A stretch of DNA of 64,000 nt from Pseudomonas fluorescens (GCF_900215245.1 NZ_LT907842.1:3348001-3412000); one strand, 5' to 3'. Counted from the first letter of the stretch, positions 37,448-50,949 are shown. Numbers and translations are program-made. The notes: generated by a model not told the origin, from the letters alone.

Positions 37448-39097
37448 TCATTTGCGAGGTGGCCCTTGCAGGTCCAGTGGCGCGGCGTTGTCGGGGCGAC
37501 CGCGAATCAGTGATTCCGGATGGCGACCGAGGTAGTCCGACAGTTCGCGCAAGGAGCGCGACATGCGTGCCAGTTCATCCAGGGTTTGAGTCAGTTGTTC
37601 ACGTTGCGGCGAGTCTTCGGCCAGGGTCGAGTTGGCCGATTGCAGCGTCTTGCTCACGTCACCCAGCGTGGTCTGCACGCCGGGCAGGGTTTTCGCGTTG
37701 AACTGGGCGAGCCCTTTGCGCAGCTCGACCAGGCTGCTGTCGAGGTTGCCCGCAATGCGCTCGATCGGCAGTTGGTTGAGCTTGTTGACGATGCCTTCGA
37801 GTTTTTCCTGCAGTTGTTCCAGGTTGCCGGGAATGGTCGGAATGTTGACTGGGCGCAGGCTCGGGTCAAACGCAACTTTGTCGGCTTTCGGGAAGAAATC
37901 CAGGGCGATATACAGTTGGCCGGTCAGCAGGCTGCCGCTGCGCGCCTGGGCACGCAGGCCGTTTTCGATAAACGTGCCCATCAAGCGAACGCCTCCCGCT
38001 TCGTCGTTGGGGTCATGATTGGTGGCCTTGAGCAGCTTGGTGTTGGCTTCCCCAAGCAATTGCGGATAAATCACGATGCCGACGTTGATCGGAAAGCTGC
38101 GTTTCTTCGCATCGTAATCGAGGTTGATTGACACCACTTTGCCGAACTCGACGCCGAGGAATTCCACCGGTGCTCCGACTTTCAGGCCGCGCAGGGCCTG
38201 ATCAAACCGCAAGGCCATATATTGCCCTTTGCCATTGGGCGGGGCGAGGGCGCTTTGCTGGTCGTCGAACAGCTCATAGACGTGATCTTCAGCGGCCGGT
38301 TTGTCGTTGGGGCTGTAGGGCGGCGCCTGGAAAGCGATGCCTCCCGCCAGCATCGACGACAGCGACTCGGTTTTCAGCGCGAAGCCATTGGCGCCGACGC
38401 TCAGGTCGATACCACTGGCGTTCCAGAAGCGCGTGTTTTCGGTGACATACACATCATTGGGCGCATGCACGAAGACTTCGATATTCACGCCTTTGCCGTC
38501 GTCATCCAGCTCATAGGCCACCACCTGGCCGACTGAAATTTTGCGGTAATAAACCGGCGAGCCGATGCCCAGTGAACCCAGGCTCTGGGTATGCAGGGTA
38601 AAGCGTTTGCCCGGTTCGCCATAGGTGATGGGCGGCGGGTTTTCCAAGCCTTTGAAGTGTTTGGCGCGGGTGTCGGACTGGCCGATGTCGGCACCGATGT
38701 AGTCGCCGGACAGCAAGGTGTCGATGCCGGACACGCCACCGGCGCCGATGCGCGGGCGGACAACCCAGAATTTTGAGTCTTCGCGGGTGAAGCTTTCCGC
38801 TTGCTTGGCCAGCTTGATCGTGGCGTTGACGCTTTTCTGGTCGTCACTCAAGGCCACGTCAGAGACCTGGCCGATTACCACGTTGCGATATTTGACCTCG
38901 GTTTTGTTGGCGACCAAGCCACTGCCGGTCTTGAAATTGAGGACGATGGTCGGCCCCTGTTGCAGCACGCTGTGAACCACCAGCGAAATGCCCACCAGCA
39001 CCGCTACAATCGGCACGATCCACACCAGCGAAACGCTGAAACGTCGGGTCTTGATCGCGGGTGAGCCGACCGGGGTATCAGTGTTGGGTGAGCTCAT
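37448..39097 (-). CDS. pqiB: MCE-family intermembrane transport protein PqiB
   Basis: PqiB is a membrane-anchored protein whose stacked MCE hexamers form a tunnel between the two membranes for lipids or other hydrophobic molecules. The 549-residue protein has one N-terminal helix (about 25-45) and three MCE repeats recognisable by GLVANKTEVKYRNVVIGQV, LGSLGIGSPVYYRKISVGQV and LRGLKVGAPVEFLGVEFGKV. A C-terminal coiled-coil region follows with LPIERIAGNLDSSL and LRELSDYLGRHPESLIRGR. AGGAG precedes the ATG at 39097, which lies within the upstream pqiA half. Confidence 0.94.
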   Translation of the reverse strand: MSSPNTDTPVGSPAIKTRRFSVSLVWIVPIVAVLVGISLVVHSVLQQGPTIVLNFKTGSGLVANKTEVKYRNVVIGQVSDVALSDDQKSVNATIKLAKQAESFTREDSKFWVVRPRIGAGGVSGIDTLLSGDYIGADIGQSDTRAKHFKGLENPPPITYGEPGKRFTLHTQSLGSLGIGSPVYYRKISVGQVVAYELDDDGKGVNIEVFVHAPNDVYVTENTRFWNASGIDLSVGANGFALKTESLSSMLAGGIAFQAPPYSPNDKPAAEDHVYELFDDQQSALAPPNGKGQYMALRFDQALRGLKVGAPVEFLGVEFGKVVSINLDYDAKKRSFPINVGIVIYPQLLGEANTKLLKATNHDPNDEAGGVRLMGTFIENGLRAQARSGSLLTGQLYIALDFFPKADKVAFDPSLRPVNIPTIPGNLEQLQEKLEGIVNKLNQLPIERIAGNLDSSLVELRKGLAQFNAKTLPGVQTTLGDVSKTLQSANSTLAEDSPQREQLTQTLDELARMSRSLRELSDYLGRHPESLIRGRPDNAAPLDLQGPPRK

Positions 39098-39722
39098 CCG
39101 AGGTCTCCTCATTGGCTGGGTTTTCCCAGATCAGCCGTGGATCAAAACTCATGGCTGCCAGCATCGTGAAGACCACCACCAGGCCAAAAAACAGAATGCC
39201 CAAACGCGGCTCAATGGTGCCCAGTGCCTGGAATTTCACCAGTGCGGCCACCAGCGCGACCACAATCACATCGAGCATCGACCAGTAGCCGATCAGCTCG
39301 ACAAACCGAAACAGCTTCGAGCGCTCCTTGCGCGCCCACAGGCTGTTGCGCTGCACGCTGACCAGCAGCAGTGTCAACGACACGAACTTGATCCCGGGCA
39401 CCGCAATACTGGCAATGAAAATGATCAGGGCGATATCCCAGGCGCCGTGCTGCCAGAACTCCAGTACGCCGCTCATGATGGTGCTGTCCGCCCCCGAACC
39501 GAACATCGTTGTGTTCATCACCGGCAACAGATTCGCCGGGATATAAAACGCGAGCGCCGTGAGCATATAGGCCCAGGTGCGCGTCAGTGAATGAATCTTG
39601 CGCCGGTGCAGCGGCGCGCCGCAGCGCTCGCACTCGCTGGGCTCGTCGCGCATGTCGCACGACAGGCCGCAGGTGTGGCATAGGCACAGGTTCAGCTCGC
39701 GGGCGGTCGGAGGCGAATTCAT
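39078..39722 (-). CDS. Paraquat-inducible protein A, second half-gene
   Basis: The 214-residue protein corresponds to the C-terminal half of E. coli PqiA. It has an N-terminal zinc-ribbon (CLCHTCGLSC, then CERCGAPL), followed by about four hydrophobic helices. It overlaps the preceding half-gene by four bases (ATGA) and pqiB by 20 bases. In E. coli the two homologous halves are one polypeptide; here two proteins would assemble in the inner membrane as the likely partner of PqiB. Confidence 0.9.
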   Translation of the reverse strand: MNSPPTARELNLCLCHTCGLSCDMRDEPSECERCGAPLHRRKIHSLTRTWAYMLTALAFYIPANLLPVMNTTMFGSGADSTIMSGVLEFWQHGAWDIALIIFIASIAVPGIKFVSLTLLLVSVQRNSLWARKERSKLFRFVELIGYWSMLDVIVVALVAALVKFQALGTIEPRLGILFFGLVVVFTMLAAMSFDPRLIWENPANEETSDELTQH

Positions 39723-40309
39723 ACGGTGTCCCACAAGTCGCGCACATCGCGCCCGGCGATGCGGATCAGCAACAGGGCCAGGGCGGCGAGGGCAAACAGG
39801 CCGGTGCCGGGTATCACGTCGAGCATGCCGGCCAGTTTGAACACGGCCACCATCGAGCCCAGCAGGCAGACTTCGAGCATGCTCCACGGCCTGAGCGCTT
39901 CCAGCCAGCGCATGCACAGTTTGAACGCCGGTGAGCGCCTGCCGGACAAGGCGAAACTCAACACCCAGATCAGCAACAGCAGCTGAAACACGGGCGCGAT
40001 GATGATGGAAATCGCCGCCACCAACGCAATGAAGGTGATCGGCCCGAGGCTCAACGCAACCACCGAATCCCACAGGGTCGCGCTACTTTTCAAGCCTTGC
40101 AGGCTGATGCTCATCACCGGGTAAAAGTTGGCGAAGGTCCACAATACGGCCGCCGTGATCGTCAGCGCGAGTCGCTGTTGCACTGACAATCCGTTGTAGC
40201 GTTGCAGCACGCCGGCACAGCGGGTGCACAGGGCTTTTTGATGTCTGGCGAGCGTGACCTTTTCGTACACGCAATCGCAGTGTTCGCAGATGACCCGTTG
40301 ATTCGCCAT
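39719..40309 (-). CDS. Paraquat-inducible protein A, first half-gene
   Basis: The 196-residue inner-membrane protein begins MANQRVICEHCDCVYEKVTL and has two Cys pairs (CEHC and CTRC) forming a zinc-ribbon-like head, then four hydrophobic helices. It matches the N-terminal half of PqiA. It is the first gene of the leftward operon pqiA1-pqiA2-pqiB-pqiC and diverges from the MBL hydrolase gene over a 164-bp gap. No SoxS-type site can be judged by eye. Confidence 0.9.
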   Translation of the reverse strand: MANQRVICEHCDCVYEKVTLARHQKALCTRCAGVLQRYNGLSVQQRLALTITAAVLWTFANFYPVMSISLQGLKSSATLWDSVVALSLGPITFIALVAAISIIIAPVFQLLLLIWVLSFALSGRRSPAFKLCMRWLEALRPWSMLEVCLLGSMVAVFKLAGMLDVIPGTGLFALAALALLLIRIAGRDVRDLWDTV

Positions 40310-40473
40310 AAGTCTTGCTCCAAACGCGACGCTGCGGTGTTGGACAGTGCTACGGGTTGCTGGCGCTTGAGTAGATTAGCAGTTGAGGCATCACAGGCTT
40401 GATCCCTTCCGGATCAGGGGCAAGGTCAACCATACTGCGTCTGAAATGTGCCATAGAGTGTGCAGGAACGCCC

Positions 40474-41118
40474 ATGAATATCGAAAAAGCCGCGCTGATC
40501 CGCGAAACCTTCCCGGTCGGCCCGTTGCAGTGCAACTGCACCATTATCGGTGACCCGATCACCAAAAAGGCCATCGTGGTCGACCCAGGCGGCAATTACG
40601 AGCTGATCCTGGCACGCCTCGACGCGCTGGGTTTGAAGGTGGTGAGCATCATCCACACCCATGCGCACCTCGATCACTTCCTGGCGTCCGGCCAGTTGAA
40701 AGAGAAAACCGGTGCCACCCTGCATTTGCACAAGGAGGATCAATTCCTCTGGGACAACCTGGAAATGCAGTGCCAGATGTTCCGTGTGCCCTACACACCA
40801 GTGCCGCCGCCGGATCGCTGGCTGGAAGATGAAGAAGAGTTGGCCTGCGGTTGTGGGGTGGCGCTGCATACGCCGGGGCACACACCGGGCTCGATGAGCT
40901 TCTGGTTTGCCGATGCCAGGTTATTGATTGCCGGAGACACCTTGTTCAAGCGCGGCGTGGGCCGTACGGACCTGTGGGGCGGCGACCAGGCGACCATCGT
41001 GCGTTCGATCAAGCAGCGTTTGTATACCCTGGATGAGGGCGCAACCGTGGTGACCGGGCATGGGCCGGACACGCGTCTTGGCGATGAAATGCGTGAAAAT
41101 CCGTTCGTAAGGGCGTAG
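40474..41118 (+). CDS. MBL-fold hydrolase (YcbL / type II glyoxalase-like)
   Basis: This is a zinc-dependent hydrolase of the metallo-beta-lactamase superfamily. The 214-residue protein carries HTHAHLDH at 61-68, an HTPGHTPGS motif, AGDTLF and TGHGPDT, which together give both zinc sites. Its length and motifs resemble YcbL, a GloB-like enzyme that acts on S-lactoylglutathione in some species. It lacks the C-terminal GloB substrate domain. Substrate is therefore uncertain. The gap to the next gene (221 bp) has only a small GTATC/GATAC hairpin just after the stop. Confidence 0.88.
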   Translation: MNIEKAALIRETFPVGPLQCNCTIIGDPITKKAIVVDPGGNYELILARLDALGLKVVSIIHTHAHLDHFLASGQLKEKTGATLHLHKEDQFLWDNLEMQCQMFRVPYTPVPPPDRWLEDEEELACGCGVALHTPGHTPGSMSFWFADARLLIAGDTLFKRGVGRTDLWGGDQATIVRSIKQRLYTLDEGATVVTGHGPDTRLGDEMRENPFVRA

Positions 41119-41339
41119 GTATCTGTGCGGATACCCACTGGCAACCGTTTGATGATCCCGATGAAGAAAATGACAATTCCCGTTCAGGAAGTCTCTGCTA
41201 GGGTTTTAGAGCGCGCATCGGTTGTAGCGTGCAGGCCTGCCGGGCATGGAATTTTTACCGTTTGTCGTGTTCCAAACTCGGCACAGGTCTATTGCCAATG
41301 TCCTCTGCATCACAGAATGCAAAAGTAGGAGCTTCCTTC

Positions 41340-42116
41340 ATGTTCACTTCGCGTCGTCTGCTTGTCGTTGCCACGGCTGTTGCCTTGTTGTCCGGCTGTG
41401 CGTCTCCTAACCCTTATGATGGTAGCCAAGGACAGGCAAACGGCTCATCGGGCATTAGCAACACCGCCAAATACGGTGGCCTGGCTGCATTGGCCGGTGG
41501 CCTGGCCGGTGCCGCGATCGACCACAATAACCGTGGCAAGGGCGCCCTGATTGGTGCTGCCGTCGCGGGCCTGGGTGGTGCGGGCTATGGCTACTACGCC
41601 GACCAGCAGGAAAAGAAACTGCGGGCCAGCATGGCCAATACCGGGGTGGAAGTTCAGCGCCAGGGCGACCAGATCAAGCTGATCATGCCGGGTAACATCA
41701 CCTTTGCTACCAACTCGGCGGACATTGCCGGCAGTTTCTACACGCCGCTGAACAACCTGGCCAACTCGCTCAAGCAGTTCAACCAGAACACTATCCAGAT
41801 CGTCGGCTACACCGACAGCACCGGTAGCCGCCAGTTGAACATGGACCTGTCCCAGCGTCGTGCGCAAAGCGTGGCCAACTACCTGACCTCCCAAGGTGTC
41901 AGCCCGACCAACCTGAGTGCACGCGGCGCTGGCCCGGATAACCCGATTGCCAGCAACGCCGATGTGAATGGTCGTGCCCAGAACCGTCGCGTGGAGGTTA
42001 ACCTCGGCCCGATTCCTGGTCAGCAATACGGTCAGCCTGGGCAACAGCAGCAACAGCAACAGGCGCCTCAACAGAACAATCAGTTCCAGGGCAACCCGTA
42101 CCAGCAGTACCAGTAA
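41340..42116 (+). CDS. OmpA-family lipoprotein (YiaD-like)
   Basis: The 258-residue product is an outer-membrane lipoprotein that should bind peptidoglycan. It has a lipobox LLSGC (Cys20), a glycine-zipper segment (LAALAGGLAGAAIDHNNRGKGAL, about 48-70, with further Gly-rich sequence to 85), an OmpA domain (about 110-230, GYTDSTGS and LSQRRAQSVANYL) and a Gln-rich tail with a run of seven glutamines. TAGGAG precedes the ATG. It is followed by a strong terminator and is likely monocistronic. Confidence 0.9.
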   Translation: MFTSRRLLVVATAVALLSGCASPNPYDGSQGQANGSSGISNTAKYGGLAALAGGLAGAAIDHNNRGKGALIGAAVAGLGGAGYGYYADQQEKKLRASMANTGVEVQRQGDQIKLIMPGNITFATNSADIAGSFYTPLNNLANSLKQFNQNTIQIVGYTDSTGSRQLNMDLSQRRAQSVANYLTSQGVSPTNLSARGAGPDNPIASNADVNGRAQNRRVEVNLGPIPGQQYGQPGQQQQQQQAPQQNNQFQGNPYQQYQ

Positions 42117-42125
42117 ACATCCGCC

Positions 42126-42168
42126 AAAAAAAAGGGCGCCATGCAGTCAATGCATGGCGCCCTTTTTT
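42126..42168. terminator. Bidirectional terminator after the OmpA-like gene
   Basis: The stem AAGGGCGCCATGCA pairs perfectly with TGCATGGCGCCCTT around a GTCAA loop, flanked by A-run and T-run. It serves the OmpA-like gene and the convergent BON lipoprotein gene. Confidence 0.93.
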
Positions 42169-42184
42169 GTGGCTGTCGTTTACA

Positions 42185-43819
<1,635 letters not shown>

Positions 43820-43820
<1 letters not shown>

Positions 43821-45631
43821 CAGCGCGGGGTGTCCGGCAGACGCTGGATAGCACCGCCGACGAACTTCGCCCACGGCATCTGGCGGTCAACGCGCTGGTT
43901 GGCGCTGATGCCCAGGTTGCCCGAGAGACCGTCAACGCGGGTGTCCGGCAGCGCCTTGAGTTGGCCCAGGCGCGGTGCCAGGCGGTAGGCGTCCACGCCC
44001 ATCGCATACAGGCGGCCGAGGCTGCCATTGGCCTGTGGCCATTGCGCGGCAACCTGGTTGCGCAGCGGGTCGGTGGTGTTGAGCAGCCAAGGGGTTTCGC
44101 AGAACATCACGTTAGTCATGTCCAGGTACTGGTTTTTGTCGCCACTGGCGCTGAATACGTGGGACGTCGCATACACAGGCACATCACCGGCGTACTGGAA
44201 GTTCAGGGTCGGTTTGATCTGCTGGGCCAGTTGCGGTGTCACGGCCAGGAAGATGAACTCGATGTCCTGGCGGCGCGAAGGTTGCGCCGCTACGTCGGTG
44301 CCGACGGTGTTTTGCAGGCTCTTGGCGCGACCTTCGCTTTTACGCAGTTGGAACAGGTCGGCAATCTGTTGGGCCAGGGCGACCGGCTGATCGACATATT
44401 CGACGCCGACGACGGTGCCGCCATTGGCTTCCCAGTCCTGACGGAAGGCCTTGTAGACACGCTCGCCCCATTCGCCACGGGGCACCATGGCGGCGGCGCG
44501 ATGCAAGCCGTCGGCGCGGGCGCGGCGCGAGACTTCGCGGGCTTCGTCTTCAGCAGCCAGGCCGAACTGGAACAGTTGCGGCGGGTTTTGATCGACTTCG
44601 CTGTAGTTCAACGCCAGGGTGGTAATCGGCAGTTGCGGGCGAGCAGCCAGTTGTTTGACCAGCGGTTTCTCCAGCGGGCCGACCACCAGTTGTACGCCGG
44701 CCGCCTGGGCCTTGGCGTAGAAGTCGTCGATGGAGGTCAGGCGCGAACTGTCATAAAACTCGATGACTGGCGGCTTCTGTCCGGCTTGTTCCGCCTGGTA
44801 GTGCGCGGCCATGAAGCCTTCGCGCAGTGCCTTGCCGACCGAGGCCAGCGGACCCTCCTGCGGCAGCAGCAGGGCGATTTTGCTCAGGGGCTGGCTGGCC
44901 AGCTCCTTGAGTTTGGTCAGCGGGGTTGGCAGATCCACCGCCGCTGGATGGCCCGGGTTCTGAGCGCGCCAGGTATCGATAGCGGCTTGTTGCTGCTCCA
45001 GGGTTCCAGCGCCCTTGACGGCCTTGGCCAGGCTGATCCAGCCGTCGAGTGTCGGGTTGCCGCTGGCTTGCAGTTGGTCGGCCGGTAGCGCGGCAATCAA
45101 CGTCCAGATGGCTTCGTGGTTGCTCTTGGCGGCGTCACCGGTCAGCAGCGGGGCCATGGCGACACGCTCGCGAGCGGCTGCCAGGGTCTGGCCATCTGCT
45201 TCATAAGCGCGCGCATGCACGGTGCCGGTACGGACCTGCTGGTCTGTCGGCAGCTCCTTCAGGCTTTGCAGGCTGGGATGGTTCAGGGCGGCCAGTGCAG
45301 CCTTGGGCTGATTACGCGCCATGGCCAATTCGGCAGCCAGCGTGCTGGCAAATACTTGCGCGGCCGGCTTCAGGACATCCAGGGGCACCTGCGCAAGAAT
45401 CTGCGACGAACGGCCAGGATTGTTCTGGTGGTAGGCCAGGTCTGCCGCACTCAGGCGCAACAACGCGGCCTTTTCTGGCGTCTTGGCGGAAGTGGCCTGT
45501 TCGAGCAGTTGCTCGATACTGGCGTCCGGGGTCCGGGGGAGGTCGCCAAGGCTGGACGAGGGCGAGCTGGCGCAAGCGGCCAATAAGGCAGCGAGGCAGA
45601 GGGCGGAGAGCAGCCGCAGGCAAGCGATCAT
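43820..45631 (-). CDS. lpoA: Penicillin-binding protein activator LpoA
   Basis: LpoA is an outer-membrane lipoprotein that reaches through the murein to stimulate the class A synthase PBP1a. The 603-residue protein has lipobox LLAAC (Cys20), an N-terminal helical TPR-like half and a C-terminal periplasmic-binding-protein-like half (KIALLLPQEGPLASVGKALREG onward). AGGAA lies before the ATG at 45631. It is the first gene of the lpoA-yraN-SIS-dolP operon and diverges from rsmI. Confidence 0.93.
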
Positions 45632-45840
45632 GTAAGTGTTCCTGATACCGATCAAATTAGCGTGGAATTGTACCCAAGCACTGGCCCAGGCGCGATGTTA
45701 CTGGCGTTAAACCATCGATTTAGGTCATGTAAATGTTGCTATTCGTCATCGGCGGCTGAAAAGGCATCAGCGCTGATGGCATATTTTCAAGGCGCCTACG
45801 CGTTACAATGCGGCTTTTGCCAACCATCGAGGTGTGCGTT

Positions 45841-46713
45841 TTGACTGCTCCAGGTCCTTTGAATTCCACTGCAGGCTCGCTTTTTGTCGTGGCGACGCCC
45901 ATTGGCAACCTGGACGACATCAGTGCCCGGGCGCTGAAAGTGCTGCGCGAGGTAAAACTGATCGCGGCAGAAGACACGCGGCACTCCCAGCGTTTGATGC
46001 AGCATTTTGGTATCAGCACACCATTAGCTGCCTGCCATGAACACAACGAGCGCGAAGAAGGCAGCCGTTTTATCACGCGCTTGCTGGCCGGTGATGACGT
46101 GGCGTTGATCTCGGATGCCGGCACGCCGTTGATTTCCGATCCCGGCTACCACCTGGTCCGCCAGGCCCGTGCCGCTGGTATCAATGTAGTGCCTGTTCCG
46201 GGGGCGTGCGCGCTGATTGCTGCATTATCGGCGGCCGGGTTGCCCTCGGACCGGTTTATCTTTGAAAGTTTCCTGCCGGCCAAGGCGGTTGGTCGTCGCG
46301 CGCGTCTGCAAGCGTTAAAGGAAGAACCGCGCACCTTGATCTTCTACGAAGCCCCGCACCGCATTCTGGAATGTTTGCAGGATATGGAACTGGTGTTTGG
46401 CGGCGAGCGCCTGGCACTGTTGGCGCGGGAGCTGACCAAGACCTTCGAAACCCTCAAGGGCTTGCCGCTTGAAGAGTTGCGAGCCTTTGTCGAGGGCGAC
46501 AGCAATCAACAGCGCGGCGAATGTGTGGTGCTGGTGGCCGGTTGGACGGCGCCGGAAGATGAAGATGCCGTGGGCAGCGAAGCCATGCGAGTGCTGGATC
46601 TGTTGCTCAAGGAGATGCCACTCAAGCGTGCAGCAGCCTTGGCGGCTGAAATTACCGGTGTGCGTAAGAATGTGCTTTATCAGGTCGCGCTGGATAAACA
46701 GAAAGCCGAATAG
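45841..46713 (+). CDS. rsmI: 16S rRNA (cytidine1402-2'-O)-methyltransferase RsmI
   Basis: RsmI adds the 2'-O-methyl group to C1402 of 16S rRNA. The protein of about 290 residues has the tetrapyrrole-methylase fold, with VVATPIGNLDDIS, AAEDTRHS, SDAGTPLISDPG and a conserved GxPS segment. The TTG at 45841 is chosen because GAGG lies eight bases upstream; GTG at 45832 or ATG at 45808 would be alternatives. Its partner RsmH (N4-methylation of the same base) is encoded 1.3 kb downstream. Confidence 0.94.
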   Translation: MTAPGPLNSTAGSLFVVATPIGNLDDISARALKVLREVKLIAAEDTRHSQRLMQHFGISTPLAACHEHNEREEGSRFITRLLAGDDVALISDAGTPLISDPGYHLVRQARAAGINVVPVPGACALIAALSAAGLPSDRFIFESFLPAKAVGRRARLQALKEEPRTLIFYEAPHRILECLQDMELVFGGERLALLARELTKTFETLKGLPLEELRAFVEGDSNQQRGECVVLVAGWTAPEDEDAVGSEAMRVLDLLLKEMPLKRAAALAAEITGVRKNVLYQVALDKQKAE

Positions 46714-46807
46714 TTCCGGGGTTAAACCGGTATTCCGTCTGAACGTGATGGCATTGCTGTACTTTAATACTTGTCCTGAGCCCGCCGTGCCGTTAACCTG
46801 CGCGGCG

Positions 46808-47163
46808 GAGAGTCGATTGGACAGTCGCTGCCCTCTATGAAAATTAGGGGGGGGAGGAAAGTCCGGGCTCCATAGGGCGAAGTGCCAGGTAATGCCTGGG
46901 AGGCGTGAGCCTACGGAAAGTGCCACAGAAAATAACCGCCTAAGCACTTCGGTGCCGGTAAGGGTGAAAAGGTGCGGTAAGAGCGCACCGCACGACTGGC
47001 AACAGTTCGTGGCTAGGTAAACCCCACTTGGAGCAAGACCAAATAGGGTCCCAAGGCGTGGCCCGCGCTGGGACCGGGTAGGTTGCTAAAGATGTCCAGT
47101 GATGGCCATCGTAGACGAATGACTGTTCAAGACAGAACCCGGCTTACAGATCGACTCTCCACC
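46808..47163 (+). ncRNA. rnpB: RNase P RNA (class A)
   Basis: This is the catalytic RNA of RNase P, which removes tRNA 5' leaders. Conserved blocks include GAGGAAAGTCCGGGCTCC near 46854-46871, ATAGGGCGAAGTGCCAGGTAA, the AGAAAATAACCGCC helix region and the 3' segment GACAGAACCCGGCTTA. The first bases (GAGTCGAT near 46809) pair with ATCGACTC near 47150-47157 to close helix P1. A T-run starting at 47164 ends the transcript. Its place between rsmI and mraZ is typical of Pseudomonas. Confidence 0.97.
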
Positions 47164-47413
47164 TTTTTTCCTTCTGTTCGAGTCTCGTGCAGAAAACCGG
47201 TAGTAACGCAAGAATCCCTCCCTGCCAAATCATTGGCAGATGCATCTTCGTAATACCAAAAAAATCTTACTCTTAATAAATTACTTTAACTTTAAGCCAT
47301 AGCGCTTTGAGCTATCTGCGGTTGTTGAGTCAAAAACATCGCCAAACTCTCGTTTCTCCTCCTTTTACGTTCCTAAATCTCCGTTCTGTAAGGCTTTTCC
47401 TTGAATCCGCGCC
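47164..47413. other. AT-rich spacer between rnpB and the mra promoter
   Basis: No gene is visible. The stretch is unusually AT-rich for this chromosome and contains small hairpins (CTGCCAA/TTGGCAG at 47222-47239 and ATAGC/GCTAT near 47299-47315). It may act as an upstream promoter element region. Confidence 0.5.
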
Positions 47414-47443
47414 TTGACGGTGTGGTGGGCGCATTCCTATAGT
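47414..47443 (+). promoter_or_regulatory. Sigma70 promoter of the mra/dcw cluster
   Basis: TTGACG at 47414-47419 and TATAGT at 47438-47443 are spaced 18 bp apart, giving a start site near 47450. This is the best promoter match in the window and lies about 70 bases upstream of mraZ. Confidence 0.75.
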
Positions 47444-47480
47444 GTGCGCAAGTGGCGGAAAGTGGCACAAAGTGGGTTTT
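47441..47480 (+). promoter_or_regulatory. MraZ operator: four 10-bp direct repeats
   Basis: Four tandem units start at 47441, 47451, 47461 and 47471 with AGTG followed by T/G-rich sequence (AGTGTGCGCA, AGTGGCGGAA, AGTGGCACAA, AGTGGGTTTT). MraZ is known to bind arrays of GTGG-type repeats with this periodicity and to repress its own operon. The repeats overlap the -10 element and start site, fitting repression. Confidence 0.82.
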
Positions 47481-47517
47481 TTGAACGTAAAACGCTAAAA
47501 TTTGGAGAAACGCATCT

Positions 47518-47973
47518 GTGTTTCGCGGAGCTAACGCTATCAGTCTCGATGCAAAAGGCCGTCTCGCCATGCCGAGCCGGTATCGTGACGAGCTCATTTC
47601 GCGAAGTTCAGGCCAGTTAATCATCACGATTGACGCCGTTGACCCTTGTTTGTGTGTTTACCCGCTCGATGAGTGGGAGTTGATCGAAACCAAGTTGCGC
47701 GCCCTGCCTTCATTGCGTGAAGAAAACCGCCGCCTGCAGCGTCTGCTGATCGGTAATGCCGTCGACCTAGAACTCGATGGCAGCGGTCGTTTCCTGGTGC
47801 CTCCGCGTTTGCGCGAGTACGCCAAGCTGGATAAGCGCGCAATGCTGGTCGGCCAACTGAACAAGTTCCAATTGTGGGACGAAGATGCCTGGGATGCTGT
47901 GTCTGCAGCTGACCTGGCTGCTATTCAACAACCGGGCGCTATGCCTGATGAACTGCGTGATTTGATCCTGTGA
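47518..47973 (+). CDS. mraZ: Transcriptional regulator MraZ
   Basis: MraZ is an AbrB/SpoVT-like DNA-binding protein that represses the mra/dcw operon. The 151-residue protein has two tandem MraZ domains, each with a DxxGR signature ([15 protein letters not shown] and [15 protein letters not shown]). The GTG start has GGAGAAA about eight bases upstream; no better ATG exists. Four repeat operators lie in its own promoter. It overlaps rsmH by four bases. Confidence 0.95.
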   Translation: MFRGANAISLDAKGRLAMPSRYRDELISRSSGQLIITIDAVDPCLCVYPLDEWELIETKLRALPSLREENRRLQRLLIGNAVDLELDGSGRFLVPPRLREYAKLDKRAMLVGQLNKFQLWDEDAWDAVSAADLAAIQQPGAMPDELRDLIL

Positions 47974-48913
47974 CTATTGATAGCGGCTTTAACCACATCA
48001 CCGTACTGCTTGACGAAGCCGTTGAGGCTCTCGCCGTACGCGCGGATGGCTGCTATTTGGATGGCACCTTCGGCAGGGGCGGGCACAGCCGGTTGATACT
48101 CAGCCAGCTCGGGCCTGGCGGCAAACTCCTCGGGTTTGACAAAGACCCTCAAGCGATTGCCACCGGGCAAGCGCTAGCGGCCGAAGACGGCCGCTTTGTC
48201 GTTGTGCAGCGTAGCTTTGCCGAGCTGGGTGCCGAAGTGGCCGAGCGCGGCATGGCAGGCAAGGTGGCCGGGGTTCTGCTCGACCTGGGCGTGTCTTCGC
48301 CACAGCTTGACGACCCGGAGCGCGGCTTCAGCTTCATGAACGACGGCCCGCTCGATATGCGCATGGACCCTACTCGCGGCATCAGTGCCGCGCAGTTCAT
48401 CGCCACCGCGCCCCATGAAGAAATCACCCGTGTGTTCAAGGAATACGGCGAAGAGCGTTTCGCTGGCCGTATGGCGCGCGCCGTTGTCGAGCGCCGCGAG
48501 ATCCAGCCGTTTGAACGCACCGCCGACCTGGCCGAAGTGCTGAAAGTCGCCAACCCGGCGTGGGAAAAGGGCAAGAACCCTGCGACCCGCGCATTTCAGG
48601 GCCTGCGCATTCACGTCAATAACGAATTGGGCGATCTGGAAGCCGGCCTCGGAGCCGCACTGGAGGCCCTCGAAGTGGGTGGTCGCCTGGTGGTGATCAG
48701 CTTCCACTCCCTGGAAGACCGCATCGTCAAGCTGTTCATGCGCCGTCTGGTCAAGGGCGAGTCCGATAACCTGCCGCGCAACCTGCCGGTACGGTTTGAA
48801 GCCTTTGTGCCGAAAATCAAAATTCATGGCAAAGCGCAGTTCGCTTCCGAAGCCGAACTCAAGGCCAACCCACGTGCCCGTAGCGCCGTCATGCGCGTCG
48901 CGGAGAAGTTGCG

Positions 48914-48917
<4 letters not shown>
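47970..48917 (+). CDS. rsmH: 16S rRNA (cytosine1402-N4)-methyltransferase RsmH
   Basis: RsmH (MraW) N4-methylates C1402 of 16S rRNA. The 315-residue protein has [13 protein letters not shown] at the N-terminus, the SAM motif [10 protein letters not shown] (about 31-40), [11 protein letters not shown] and the C-terminal [12 protein letters not shown] segment. It begins with GTG overlapping the mraZ stop (GTGA) and ends overlapping the ftsL start in the same way. Confidence 0.96.

Positions 48918-50948
<2,031 letters not shown>

Positions 50949-50949
<1 letters not shown>

Noticed and set aside
42063..42113. Gln-rich tail of the OmpA-like lipoprotein as a possible frame error
   Set aside because: The CAG/CAA run continues in frame to a normal stop followed by a strong terminator, and such tails occur in surface lipoproteins.
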